A stretch of 30,854 nucleotides of DNA, taken from a virus. Shown here in pieces: positions 12,741-20,315 of this stretch (position 1 is its first letter; every line of letters begins with the position of its first letter). A model generated the notes under the pieces. The model saw only the letters and a list, made by a program, of their open reading frames with translations. It made no database searches and was not told the origin of the DNA. The stretch spans positions 1 through 30,854 of the IMG/VR virus record IMGVR_UViG_3300021405_000044; one strand, 5' to 3'. A program made the translations under genes and the position numbers.

Positions 12741-14590
12741 CAACGATCTCCTCTTGGCACGGCGTCGATCAAATGTTGCCCCAGCGTGAACGGTTGGATC
12801 ACAGACGACGCCATGTCGATGCGCAGACGGATGTCGCGCCCGGTCTGGCGGAAGTCGACATAGCCGTCGCTGCGCACCGGCCTCGGCGGCGATTGCAGCT
12901 CAGGCGAGCCGAGCGAACGCGAGTTCCGGTAGAAGATCGAATAGCGCAGGTTGCCGATGGCGTTGGCCGTCGAGGCATCGTCGGGCGCGTCGAGCGCCTC
13001 CACGTCGGGGATCATCTGCTTGACGGTGATCAGGCGCGAGCCGCCGAGAAGGTTGAGGTCGAACGTCTCGGCGAACGGCAATTGCACCGGCATGTTAGCG
13101 CTGGCGTAGGTCACGCCCACTTCATGCTGGAACGCTACGAAATCATCGGCGAAGATCGGGTGGCTGGTGTAGCTCGACGTGATGCCCGCCGAGCGCGACA
13201 ATCTGCACTGGCTGAACCATCCTTCCTTGTAGTTGTAAACCATCGCCTTGGTGTTGAAGGGCGAGTTCAGCTCAGGGAAGAACCACCACCACTCCGAGAA
13301 CTCGCCCAGGTGCGCGGCGAAGCTCAACTCGCGCACCGCGATAGGGTCGATGTCGTCGTCGATCCAGGGCCGCACCAAGCACGGCACAGGCACGATGGAG
13401 GTGCCGTCGTAGGAGAACATGCCCTGCTCGCTGAACCATAGCGTGAGCGCCGACGTGGTCGTCATCGACTGCGGCGACCACGGCGTCGTGCCGTCGGCCA
13501 GCTCGGTCGAGTTGTAGACGTAGGGCAGGCCCAGGAAGCGCGAGGTGTAAACCTTCTTGCCGGTCCAGAAGATCACGCCGACGCGGGTGGCGAGTGCGCA
13601 GATGATCGGTGATGCGGGCTCGATGTCGAGGAAGCCCGCCTGCGAGGTGACGTTGCTATAGTCCCACGCGCCGGGGTTCTCCTGATCGCACCATGCGAAC
13701 CTCCTCGGCCCGCCGCCGCTGGTCCCGCCCGCCGTGCCGTCGTTGACCGAGCCGAAGATCATCACAAATCTTTCCGGCGTGACCACAAAGCAGCGCCCGT
13801 GCGGCACCGGGCCGCGCCCGCTCGCAGGCGGCTGGACAACCGCCAAATTGCTGAACGTCAACTGAGCGCCCAAAGCGCCGCCAACCAAGGCGTTGGCCGC
13901 CAAGACGAGAGCCGTTCCGGTGTACGAGAGGACCGTGCCGACGAGCTGATGGCTGGCGTTGAACACGCTCATGTTCGGGTTCACCCAGCCGGGGTTCGAG
14001 GCCGCCATGGTGATGTTGGGCGAGGTCGTGACGAACGCCGCGCCAGTGGCGAGAGAGTTCGGATTAGCGCCCGCAGGACCGACGCCTGGGTCCCACATCA
14101 GGAGCCGACTATCGGCCGAGGTCATCGCGTAGAGGATCGAGCCGAAGTTATCGAGCGAGTAGGCGTCGGGGACCTTGGTGACGGAGACGCTGCTGGGGAT
14201 CGAGCGCGGCGTGCCATAGAGGTCCGTGTTGTAGAGGCCGTCGCCGAAGCCGCCCACCAGCCCGCTCGGCGCGACCAAGCCGCCCGCTGGCGTGATCTCG
14301 GTCAGCGTCCCGCCCGTGTCGATGTAGAGGTTCGTCTCGCAGAGGTAAGCGATGTGGTAGACCCCAGCCAGATCATACCAGCCGTGGATCATCTTGCAGC
14401 GCGAGGCGAACTGATACTGTTCCACGCCGCCAACGACGTTGGTGAATTGCGACTGCCCGCCCATCGGCATGAGCTGGCCTTCGCGCCAGCGCATGAAATT
14501 GACCTCGGCCCAGTTCGAGGACTGCATCTTCTTCGTCGCCATCGAGACGACGCCGGGCGGGATCTGGATCGGGCGAAACTGGGTGCTCAT
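12740..14590 (-). CDS. Tail nozzle-like beta-propeller structural protein
   Basis: 616 residues, ATG at 14590 overlapping the previous stop (ATGA). It is rich in beta strands and aromatics, with recurring blade-like pieces: FGSILYAMTSADSRLLMWDP, RCFVVTPERFVMIFG, NPGAWDYSNVTSQAGFLDIE, VGVIFWTGKKVYTSRF, LTLWFSEQGMFSYDGTS, FSEWWWFFPELNSPFNTKAMVYN. Repeated 'what is read, at what value' strands of this kind are typical of the propeller nozzle (T7 gp12 / tail tubular B analogues) of short-tailed phages, and the adaptor gene is a few genes upstream. The identification rests on pattern and place, not on a family signature. Confidence 0.6.
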   Translation of the reverse strand: MSTQFRPIQIPPGVVSMATKKMQSSNWAEVNFMRWREGQLMPMGGQSQFTNVVGGVEQYQFASRCKMIHGWYDLAGVYHIAYLCETNLYIDTGGTLTEITPAGGLVAPSGLVGGFGDGLYNTDLYGTPRSIPSSVSVTKVPDAYSLDNFGSILYAMTSADSRLLMWDPGVGPAGANPNSLATGAAFVTTSPNITMAASNPGWVNPNMSVFNASHQLVGTVLSYTGTALVLAANALVGGALGAQLTFSNLAVVQPPASGRGPVPHGRCFVVTPERFVMIFGSVNDGTAGGTSGGGPRRFAWCDQENPGAWDYSNVTSQAGFLDIEPASPIICALATRVGVIFWTGKKVYTSRFLGLPYVYNSTELADGTTPWSPQSMTTTSALTLWFSEQGMFSYDGTSIVPVPCLVRPWIDDDIDPIAVRELSFAAHLGEFSEWWWFFPELNSPFNTKAMVYNYKEGWFSQCRLSRSAGITSSYTSHPIFADDFVAFQHEVGVTYASANMPVQLPFAETFDLNLLGGSRLITVKQMIPDVEALDAPDDASTANAIGNLRYSIFYRNSRSLGSPELQSPPRPVRSDGYVDFRQTGRDIRLRIDMASSVIQPFTLGQHLIDAVPRGDR

Positions 14591-15366
14591 TGGTACTTGA
14601 TGATGAAGTTGACCTGCTGGAACGGCGGCAGGTTGTTGTGCGCTGCGCCGCCGCCGGTGTTTGCAGCGACAGTGATGGCGGGCTGCGCTGTGGGAACGGT
14701 GATAGCAGGCGCTTGAGAGTCGGTATTCCCGCCGAGATTGCCCGCCGTGTCGGTATTCCCGCCGAGATCCCCCGCAGTCGAAGTCGTTTGAGTTCCTAAT
14801 TGCGCGCCGACGCCGCCTGGAACTCCAGAACCGGCGCTGAAACTGACCGAATTTGGAACCGTGTGATTGTGGGCTCCGGTATGGATGGCGTGCGAGTGAC
14901 CGCCGGTCGCGATATTGTGCGCGTGCGTGGCCTGAGTAGCGGCGTGACCGTGAGCCGCTTGTGTCGCCGGGTGCGTGTGCGCCGGGATCATGGTCGCGTC
15001 GAGAGTGACGGTCGCCGCGCCGCCGACTGCGCCGAGCGTGCCAGCGCCCATCGGAAATCGGTTGCGGAGATCGGGCAGATTGAAGTTCGCCCCAGAGCCG
15101 CCGCAGGTGTAGCCGAGGATGGCGAACAGGGCCGCATAGGTTCCCGTGGTCGAGAGCAACGCGCCGTTGCAGATCAGCCAGTTGGTCGGCGGCGTTGCGG
15201 CCAGCCACATCACCGTCGCGCCGACTGGAACCCCGGCCTGCTGGTTCAGAAAGACCTGATTGTCGACCTTCTGCGTCGTCGCGTTGAGCGTCGCGCCCCA
15301 GGTGTTGGCGGACGCGCCGGGGTCCGGCATCGTCCAGCCATAGTTGACTGTAGTTGTCTCAGCCAC
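14587..15366 (-). CDS. Tail-collar domain protein with His-rich segment
   Basis: 259 residues. GTG at 15366 is preferred: GGAGG lies 6 bases upstream, and the frame beyond it is the shadow of the overlapping gene. The N-terminal block NYGWTMPDPGASANTWG is nearly the same as the tail fibre's N terminus, suggesting a shared virion anchor. Next comes the phage tail-collar fold: PVGATVMWLAATPPTNWLIC, then YAALFAILGYTCGGSGANF, then LPDLRNRFPMGAGT. A His-rich region with repeated HxH (HTH, HGH, HAH, HSH, HNH) could bind metal ions as in other fibre tips. A 10-residue tandem repeat (GGNTDTAGNL) and a C-terminal strand PPFQQVNFIIKY follow. Confidence 0.85.
   Translation of the reverse strand: MAETTTVNYGWTMPDPGASANTWGATLNATTQKVDNQVFLNQQAGVPVGATVMWLAATPPTNWLICNGALLSTTGTYAALFAILGYTCGGSGANFNLPDLRNRFPMGAGTLGAVGGAATVTLDATMIPAHTHPATQAAHGHAATQATHAHNIATGGHSHAIHTGAHNHTVPNSVSFSAGSGVPGGVGAQLGTQTTSTAGDLGGNTDTAGNLGGNTDSQAPAITVPTAQPAITVAANTGGGAAHNNLPPFQQVNFIIKYQ
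14719..14768. repeat. 30-bp-period tandem repeat in the collar gene
   Basis: GTCGGTATTCCCGCCGAGAT occurs at 14719-14738 and again at 14749-14768. It encodes the GGNTD repeat of the collar protein on the minus strand. The exact DNA identity suggests a recent duplication. Confidence 0.85.
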
Positions 15367-15616
15367 TGGAGGCCTCCAGTTGATCGACGCGCGTTTCGAG
15401 ATCGGCGACGCGATCCTCGACCGGCGTGACTTCCGGCAGCGTCGAGACGGGCGGCGTCGCTGACTTCGGCGCGTTGCCCTCGTCGAGCCACGCCATGTAT
15501 TCCTGACAATCGACGTTGTCGGGGTCCATCGGGATGAACGCGCCGTCCGCGTCACGCTGGATCGTAGTTTCGCTGGGCTGACCCGTCATGTGATCCCAGA
15601 CTTGCGTGTAGGTCAT
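15359..15616 (-). CDS. Fibre-associated small protein, chaperone-like (XkdW-like motif)
   Basis: 85 residues from the ATG at 15616, with GGAG 8 bases upstream; a TTG two codons earlier overlaps the fibre stop. The middle has IPMDPDNVDCQEYMAWLDEGN, close to the 'IPxDPxNxDYxxYxxWLxxGN' motif of small proteins encoded after tail fibres (tail fibre assembly / XkdW-like). The C terminus EDRVADLETRVDQLEAS is a coiled coil. Position between fibre and collar genes supports a folding or assembly role. It overlaps the collar gene's start by 8 bases. Confidence 0.65.
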   Translation of the reverse strand: MTYTQVWDHMTGQPSETTIQRDADGAFIPMDPDNVDCQEYMAWLDEGNAPKSATPPVSTLPEVTPVEDRVADLETRVDQLEASSG

Positions 15617-15618
15617 GC

Positions 15619-17772
15619 TCAAAGCTCCGCTGTTGCAGTAAATCCGGCCACTGCAAGACCCGCCCCACCAGCAGCAGCAGCAACAAAGTTCATAACAAAA
15701 CGCGACTGAGATATTGATGTGATGTTAAAAGTACTCATGTTTGTGTTACCTGACTGCGTGCCGGGAGCAATTGTAGGAGTTGCTCGCATTGTTACGGGAA
15801 GCGCAAAAGGCACGTTGCTAAATCCACTAACCGCCCATGAGTTAAATCCAACTGAGTATGACGTTGGATCACTGAAATAATACCTCTGGCAATCCGCCAA
15901 AGACTTGGTAAGCGACTGCCGATTGTAGGGCGTTGCTACGCTGCCGATCTCCAGCTTGACGCCAGTGATGTTGAAGATCGCGCCGTTGGTCGCGACAACG
16001 CTGACCGCCCCGGTCACACCGAGGAAATTGCCGTTTTGCCAAGAGTTCGCCGTTGACCGTAAAGTCGAGCCAGAACCAAGATCGAAATCAACAGTCAACC
16101 CCCCGCCGTTGCCCGACATCACCCACGTTCCGGCGCTATCGCCGGGGATGGTGACGGCGACTTTCGTCCAAGTGCTCGCGGTCGGCAGGGAGAAAGTAAA
16201 AGGATAAGAGCGGTTCGACGCGGTGTTGCGGATCGCCCCGGCGAACGTCCCGGCCAATGTCGAGAACGCCAAGAACGATACCGTTACTGGTTGCGCGTTC
16301 GGCGTTCCCCACGCGAAATCGCTGACCGTGTCGGCTTCAATCGGCTGAGTGAACCTAAAAACATCCGCCGCTGCCGCCGCATATGCAGACGACGATGTAA
16401 AAGAAAGATAATTCGCAAATCCAGCCGCCTGAAGAGCCGGTGCGCCAACAGCAGTTCCGCGCGCCCACGTTCCCTTGCTTGCTTGGTTTGAGCCATAGAA
16501 CCAACGATCAACCGTATAGACGCCCAACGCTGTTCCGGCCGCGCCGTTGTTGCGCTGGTCGATCCGCATGTCGCCGTTGATGATGCGGTTGTCGCCAATA
16601 GCTTGCGGCGGGAGTGGATGAACGTGATCGCCGCGTGACCACGCTATCGACGAACCAACCGCCGCCGTTCCGCTCGGCAAGGGCGTCGTGGTGGAGGCGA
16701 CCGGGACGCTGGAAGTCAACGCGTAGGGCGCAAGCGTCGCCGTCCAGTCGGTAATGTCGGTATGCGTCAGATGCGCCCAGGCGGCGCTCTTGCGAGCGTA
16801 GGCCGTGCCGTCGTTGGGCGCGTCCGAGATCCCGCCGCCGCCGCCCGCTGGCGTCGCCCAGGACAGGACGCCTGAGCCGTTGGTCGAGAGGAACTGCCCC
16901 GACGTGCCGCCTGGGAGGATGAACGACCCAGGCCCCTGCAGCGCAAACGAACCGTTGACCGCCGCGCCCGCGTTCATGTTGACGGGACCGTTAAGATTGG
17001 TCGAGCCGTCAGCGCGGTTGATGGTCAGCCAATTGCCGAGAAACGCGCCCGTGGCGCTGTAAGCCGCCAAACTGAAATTCGAGCCGGTGTTGTTCAATCC
17101 CTCGGTGGTTTGATCGCCGAGCGTCAGCACCCAACGAGAAACGTTGGACGCCATGCCCAAAATGGAACGCTGATTGCCGCCGGTCACAGGCGCGTTCAGC
17201 ACCAAACTGTTGCTGCCCTGCACGGTCAGCACCTGATTGACCGTCAAGCTGCCTGTGACGGTGCCGCCCGCGATGGGCAGATAAGGGCCGCCAGTGACCG
17301 GCGTCACCCAGGACAAATTGCCGTTGCCATCGGTCGCGGGGACTTGGCCGAGAGAGCCGCCGCCAAGCTGCAGTTGGGCGATTGTCGGCACCGAGCAGAC
17401 CGCCGAGCCCGCGAACAGAAGCGCGCCGCCCGTCACCGCCCCGCCCGCGCTCAGATTGGTCTGCCCGGTGAACGTCCCGCCTGCGGCCGGAACGACGAGG
17501 TTCCAAGCCCCAGCCGTGCGCCCGTAAGTCTGGTTGTCGGGCGCATCATCGACGCCGCCCCCAGGCGGGCCTTGCGGCCCAGGCGGCCCCACAGGTCCTG
17601 GCGGCCCCAGAGGCCCAGGCGGTCCTTGCGGCCCTGTCGTGCCGTCCTCGACGGTCCTGAGCTGCGCGTCGATGGCGTCGAGATCGATGTTGAGCTTGTC
17701 GCCCCACGTGTCGTCGCTCGCCCCGATGTCGGGCTTCGTCCATCCGTAGTTCAGCGTGAAGCTGTCAGCCAC
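15619..17772 (-). CDS. Tail fibre with collagen-like segment and divergent tip
   Basis: 717 residues from the GTG at 17772 (GGGGGCG about 8 bases upstream). Order: anchor [17 protein letters not shown] (8-24) shared with the collar protein; nine Gly-X-Y triplets (about 47-73, [15 protein letters not shown] and on); repetitive shaft with [10 protein letters not shown] and [10 protein letters not shown] units, i.e. the GGTxTG fibre repeat; then [17 protein letters not shown] and a beta-rich region that looks like a carbohydrate-binding receptor tip ([20 protein letters not shown]). The tip-coding DNA (about 15,640-16,500) is only 42-48 percent GC in hand-counted lines, unlike the shaft, which suggests exchange of the receptor-binding part. 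Confidence 0.85.
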   Translation of the reverse strand: MADSFTLNYGWTKPDIGASDDTWGDKLNIDLDAIDAQLRTVEDGTTGPQGPPGPLGPPGPVGPPGPQGPPGGGVDDAPDNQTYGRTAGAWNLVVPAAGGTFTGQTNLSAGGAVTGGALLFAGSAVCSVPTIAQLQLGGGSLGQVPATDGNGNLSWVTPVTGGPYLPIAGGTVTGSLTVNQVLTVQGSNSLVLNAPVTGGNQRSILGMASNVSRWVLTLGDQTTEGLNNTGSNFSLAAYSATGAFLGNWLTINRADGSTNLNGPVNMNAGAAVNGSFALQGPGSFILPGGTSGQFLSTNGSGVLSWATPAGGGGGISDAPNDGTAYARKSAAWAHLTHTDITDWTATLAPYALTSSVPVASTTTPLPSGTAAVGSSIAWSRGDHVHPLPPQAIGDNRIINGDMRIDQRNNGAAGTALGVYTVDRWFYGSNQASKGTWARGTAVGAPALQAAGFANYLSFTSSSAYAAAAADVFRFTQPIEADTVSDFAWGTPNAQPVTVSFLAFSTLAGTFAGAIRNTASNRSYPFTFSLPTASTWTKVAVTIPGDSAGTWVMSGNGGGLTVDFDLGSGSTLRSTANSWQNGNFLGVTGAVSVVATNGAIFNITGVKLEIGSVATPYNRQSLTKSLADCQRYYFSDPTSYSVGFNSWAVSGFSNVPFALPVTMRATPTIAPGTQSGNTNMSTFNITSISQSRFVMNFVAAAAGGAGLAVAGFTATAEL

Positions 17773-18046
17773 GTCGACGCCCCCATGGCGACGGCGCGGC
17801 GGGCGCCTGCTGGGTGAACGGCGCGCAGACCATCGACGATCCCCAGAGATCGCCGCCGATGATCGCGCAGCGCCCGTAAGGCCCCATGCCGTAGGCGGCG
17901 ACGCCATAGGGCCTGCGGCAGATGGTGACGCCCGTCCAGCCCGCGTCGTCCTCGCACGGCCCCGGCGGCCAGGGCGTCAGCGGCGGCAGGACCTCGGTCC
18001 AGCCCGCATCGTCCTCGCAGGGATCAGGCGTCCACGTCCCATTCAT
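17765..18046 (-). CDS. Small Cys-rich protein with duplicated PCEDDAGWT
   Basis: 93 residues; its ATG overlaps the adaptor stop (ATGA) and its end overlaps the fibre GTG. The first 34 residues contain two copies of PCEDDAGWT separated by a Pro-rich linker (EVLPPLTPWPPG). The rest has aromatic-Gly pieces (YGVAAYGMGPYGRCAIIGG) and three further Cys. No family recognised. The composition (Cys, Trp, Gly, Tyr) suggests a small structural or decoration protein. The duplication is visible at DNA level too (17,936-17,960 and 18,000-18,024). Confidence 0.55.
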   Translation of the reverse strand: MNGTWTPDPCEDDAGWTEVLPPLTPWPPGPCEDDAGWTGVTICRRPYGVAAYGMGPYGRCAIIGGDLWGSSMVCAPFTQQAPAAPSPWGRRRG

Positions 18047-18669
18047 CCGAAGCTCCGATGGCGCGGCCGGGTGACGCGCGAGCCGCTCGCCTTCGAGCCA
18101 AGGTGGGCGGCGTTGAGCTTTTGGATCTCGTCCTCGGCGAGCTGCTTGAAGTTCGCGGCCCCCTGCTCCTCGCCGACGGCGTGCAAACCGGAGTGCATCA
18201 ACGCGGCGAACAGGTAGAGTTGCGGGTGCTTGGTGTAGATCCAGCTCTGCTGCGTGTCGGAGAAGATCGGGACCTCGCCGTAGTAGGCGAGCTTGTACTC
18301 GATGCCGTCGACTGGATCGGGCGTGCCGCCGAAGTACATCGTCGAGCCGACGAGCGTGTAGTACATCCACGTGTGGCTGTCGCGCTGGTTGAAGAACTCG
18401 TCGCGGCTCTTGTAGCGGGCGGTGAGGAAGCCGTCGGCGCCGTTCTCGTTGGCGACGCGAACGAGGTCCATCGCCAGCCAGTCATCGGGCAATTGCGCGC
18501 AGCGCGAGGTGATGATCCCGTCGTCCATCTGGATCATCTGCGCGACGCGCAGCTCTTGATTGAATTTGCTTTCGGCCATGCGGACAAACGACGTGACGAG
18601 CGCGTCGGTCCAGTCCTGGCGGTTTGCAAAGTCGGCAATCTGCGCCTTACAATCAGAGAAATCAGACAT
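18043..18669 (-). CDS. Head-tail adaptor (P22 gp4 / T7 gp11-like)
   Basis: 208 residues from the ATG at 18669, with GGGAGG 5 bases upstream; an earlier start at 18696 lacks one. The pattern is that of phage adaptor proteins: helix ALVTSFVRMAESKFNQELRV near the N terminus, LPDDWLAMDLVRV, the central beta part (YYTLVGSTMYFGG), IEYKLAYYGEVPIFSD, then HPQLYLFAALMHSGLHA and a C-terminal helix. It would form the ring connecting portal and nozzle. Placed after the lysis cassette and before the fibre gene. Confidence 0.82.
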   Translation of the reverse strand: MSDFSDCKAQIADFANRQDWTDALVTSFVRMAESKFNQELRVAQMIQMDDGIITSRCAQLPDDWLAMDLVRVANENGADGFLTARYKSRDEFFNQRDSHTWMYYTLVGSTMYFGGTPDPVDGIEYKLAYYGEVPIFSDTQQSWIYTKHPQLYLFAALMHSGLHAVGEEQGAANFKQLAEDEIQKLNAAHLGSKASGSRVTRPRHRSFG

Positions 18670-18775
18670 GGGGGCCTCCCGCTTGGCTAGTTTCAAAGAC
18701 CTCGCCGGTCAGCGTTTTGGCTGGAACTGCCGCTGGGGCCACTTGGGTGGAGCAGGCCAACAATCGTCGTCATGC

Positions 18776-18949
18776 CTAAATCCGTCCCAGCAAAACGAGG
18801 ATGAGAAGGATGACGAGGACAAGCCCGACGCCGCCGACGCCGTAGTGGCCGAAGCCGTAGCCGTAGCCCCATGGCGCGACTGAGCCCCCGCCCAGGCCGC
18901 CGAACAGGGCGACGATCAGGATGATGACCAGGATCAGGCCAATGGACAT
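18776..18949 (-). CDS. 57-aa membrane protein, DUF3309-like
   Basis: ATG at 18949, sharing the GAGGATAA region of the preceding stop. It has two hydrophobic segments (SIGLILVIILIVALFGGLGGG and GVGGVGLVLVILLILVLLG) around an aromatic-Gly turn (WGYGYGFGHYG). This matches the layout of the DUF3309 family of small bacterial membrane proteins (Leu/Ile-rich, WGYGxxGGLGLVLVxLLI). DUF3309 members are chromosomal in many Proteobacteria; a phage copy beside a holin gene suggests a lysis or envelope role. Function unknown. Confidence 0.72.
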   Translation of the reverse strand: MSIGLILVIILIVALFGGLGGGSVAPWGYGYGFGHYGVGGVGLVLVILLILVLLGRI

Positions 18950-18954
18950 GGGCG

Positions 18955-19125
18955 TTATCCTCGGATCATCGGGCCAAACGTCGCCCATCCGAGGCAGGCC
19001 AGAAGCACCCACAAGAGGAAGCTATTGGCGTAGCCAAGACGGTTGTCGCTGACGCCCCACCAAATGCCGAACTGGGTCAGCAGCCAGAACAGCATGATCA
19101 CCCAGAAGATTAGACCGATTGGCAT
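18955..19125 (-). CDS. 56-aa two-pass membrane protein in lysis cassette
   Basis: It has an excellent ribosome site (AAGGAGGA, 5 bases before the ATG at 19125). Two membrane segments: LIFWVIMLFWLLTQFGIWWG and NSFLLWVLLACLGWATFG, joined by VSDNRLGYA. Trp/Phe-rich. Its position directly after the holin-like gene suggests an accessory holin or an antiholin; there is no sequence proof. Confidence 0.68.
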   Translation of the reverse strand: MPIGLIFWVIMLFWLLTQFGIWWGVSDNRLGYANSFLLWVLLACLGWATFGPMIRG

Positions 19126-19147
19126 GGTTCTCCTCCTTGCGCGCCGA

Positions 19148-19462
19148 TCATTGCGGTGGGCCTTTCATGTTGCGGCCGAGCCAGAAGGCGATGACCGCGC
19201 CGAACGACGCCGTCAGGCCGCCGATCACCGAGGAGGTGATTTCATCGTTGGGGATGGTGAAGAGCGCGCAGAAGATGACGAGGCCGAGGAAGCCCAGGAC
19301 GACCAAGAGCGAGATGGTGAGCGCGCCGCCCGTCATGTCGAAACGGTTGATGACGATGAGCAGGATCGTGACCAGCGCAACCGCGATGCCGATGCCGATG
19401 GACGCCGGATAGTCCATGAGCTTCGGCAGCGGGTTGGGCGTGACGACGAGGTTGTCGGCCAT
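19148..19462 (-). CDS. Holin-like protein, three membrane segments
   Basis: 104 residues, ATG at 19462 sharing one base with the endolysin stop. Three hydrophobic segments: IGIGIAVALVTILLIVINRF, LTISLLVVLGFLGLVIFCAL and TSSVIGGLTASFGAVIAFWLG, ending in a short basic/Pro tail NMKGPPQ. Three-pass topology, size and coupling to the endolysin are those of class I holins, which perforate the inner membrane to release the endolysin. Confidence 0.75.
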   Translation of the reverse strand: MADNLVVTPNPLPKLMDYPASIGIGIAVALVTILLIVINRFDMTGGALTISLLVVLGFLGLVIFCALFTIPNDEITSSVIGGLTASFGAVIAFWLGRNMKGPPQ

Positions 19463-20004
19463 CAGGCGAGCGCCTTCTTGGTCGAGGCCAGATAGGCGAT
19501 GCGGCTGTCGAGGCCGTTCAGGCCGCCGTTGATGATCTTGGTGACGGCGCGCACGTCGTCGCGATCCGCATGCTGGTTGAGCTTGCGCGTGTCCCAGAAC
19601 CACGCCGAAACATCGGCGGCGGCGGGGAACCGCTCGACCAGCTCAGGCTGTTCGACAAACGGCTGGCCGAGCGCCTTGGCGGCTGCGGTGTAGTTCGCCC
19701 GGCCAGTGAGCTGGATCAGCCCGCGCCCCTTGAAGCGGGGGCCGTCGCCGGGCTGAGTGTTGCCCAGGTCCTTGCGCCCATTGTAGGCCGCGCCTGAGGC
19801 GTACTCTTGCGTGGTCTTGAAGTGATCGCACTCATGCGCGCACTGGCTGATGAAGTGCGCCTGCCGGTTGACCGTGTTGATCTCGAACTTCTCGCAAATG
19901 CCGGGCAGGGCGTCGGCGAAGCCGTCCAAGATCCATGGCTTGCCCTTGGGGGCGATCTTGACGAGGACCGCTCGCCACTCGGCCGGGGTCAGAGTGGCGC
20001 TCAC
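19462..20004 (-). CDS. Endolysin, glycoside hydrolase family 19
   Basis: 180 residues. The GTG at 20004 is chosen because GGGAGG lies 7 bases upstream. The GH19 (chitinase/lysozyme-like) signature is visible: FISQCAHECDHF with E58, TTQEYASG with E67 (two acid catalytic residues), then GPRFKGRGLIQLTGRANY (89-105) and the C-terminal ITKIINGG-like motif (VTKIINGGLNGL). No signal peptide, so holin-dependent export is expected. Length is normal for phage GH19 endolysins. It would cleave the glycan strands of host peptidoglycan at lysis. Confidence 0.92.
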   Translation of the reverse strand: MSATLTPAEWRAVLVKIAPKGKPWILDGFADALPGICEKFEINTVNRQAHFISQCAHECDHFKTTQEYASGAAYNGRKDLGNTQPGDGPRFKGRGLIQLTGRANYTAAAKALGQPFVEQPELVERFPAAADVSAWFWDTRKLNQHADRDDVRAVTKIINGGLNGLDSRIAYLASTKKALA

Positions 20005-20051
20005 GACCAACCTCCCCTATATACGAGGGCTTGAGTTAGCCCAGGTGCAAC

Positions 20052-20315
20052 ATGACCAAACTTGTCCGCTTTCCCCGCCGATCCTTCTCGGCCGACGACC
20101 GCTATCGGGCGTGGCCCCTTTGGCGCGGCGGCCAGTGGGTGCTGGAGGTCTTTCACGACGAGGAGACTTGCTGCGAGGTCCCGCTCGACGATGTCCTTGC
20201 GCTGCGCGAGGTCCGCGCGCTTTTCACCAATATCGCGGAGCATCAGGAGCGCCTCCCTGCGCCGTCGCCCCTGGTTGCTGCAGCGAGGCCCAAAATTGCT
20301 GCACCAGAGGAGTAG
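20052..20315 (+). CDS. Plus-strand 87-aa protein inside the late operon
   Basis: A gene on the strand opposite to all neighbours. ATG at 20052 has AGGTG 5 bases upstream. The protein has a basic N terminus (MTKLVRFPRRSF), a compact middle with WPLWRGGQWVLEVFHDEET and CCEVPLDDVLALREVRALF, then a Pro/Ala tail. The middle reads like a real folded domain rather than a shadow. It starts 47 bases from the divergently oriented endolysin, with TATATA (20018-20023) between, and its last 92 bases overlap tail to tail the 580-aa gene. No family recognised; could be a moron. Confidence 0.5.
   Translation: MTKLVRFPRRSFSADDRYRAWPLWRGGQWVLEVFHDEETCCEVPLDDVLALREVRALFTNIAEHQERLPAPSPLVAAARPKIAAPEE

Noticed and set aside
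14591-15208. N-terminal extension of the nozzle-like protein
   Set aside because: Arg/Ser/His-rich shadow of the collar gene; the ATG at 14590 gives the usual ATGA overlap.
18691-18775. 26-aa minus-strand frame between the DUF3309-like gene and the adaptor
   Set aside because: It starts just after the DUF3309-like stop but has no ribosome site of its own and no recognisable content; too short to support.
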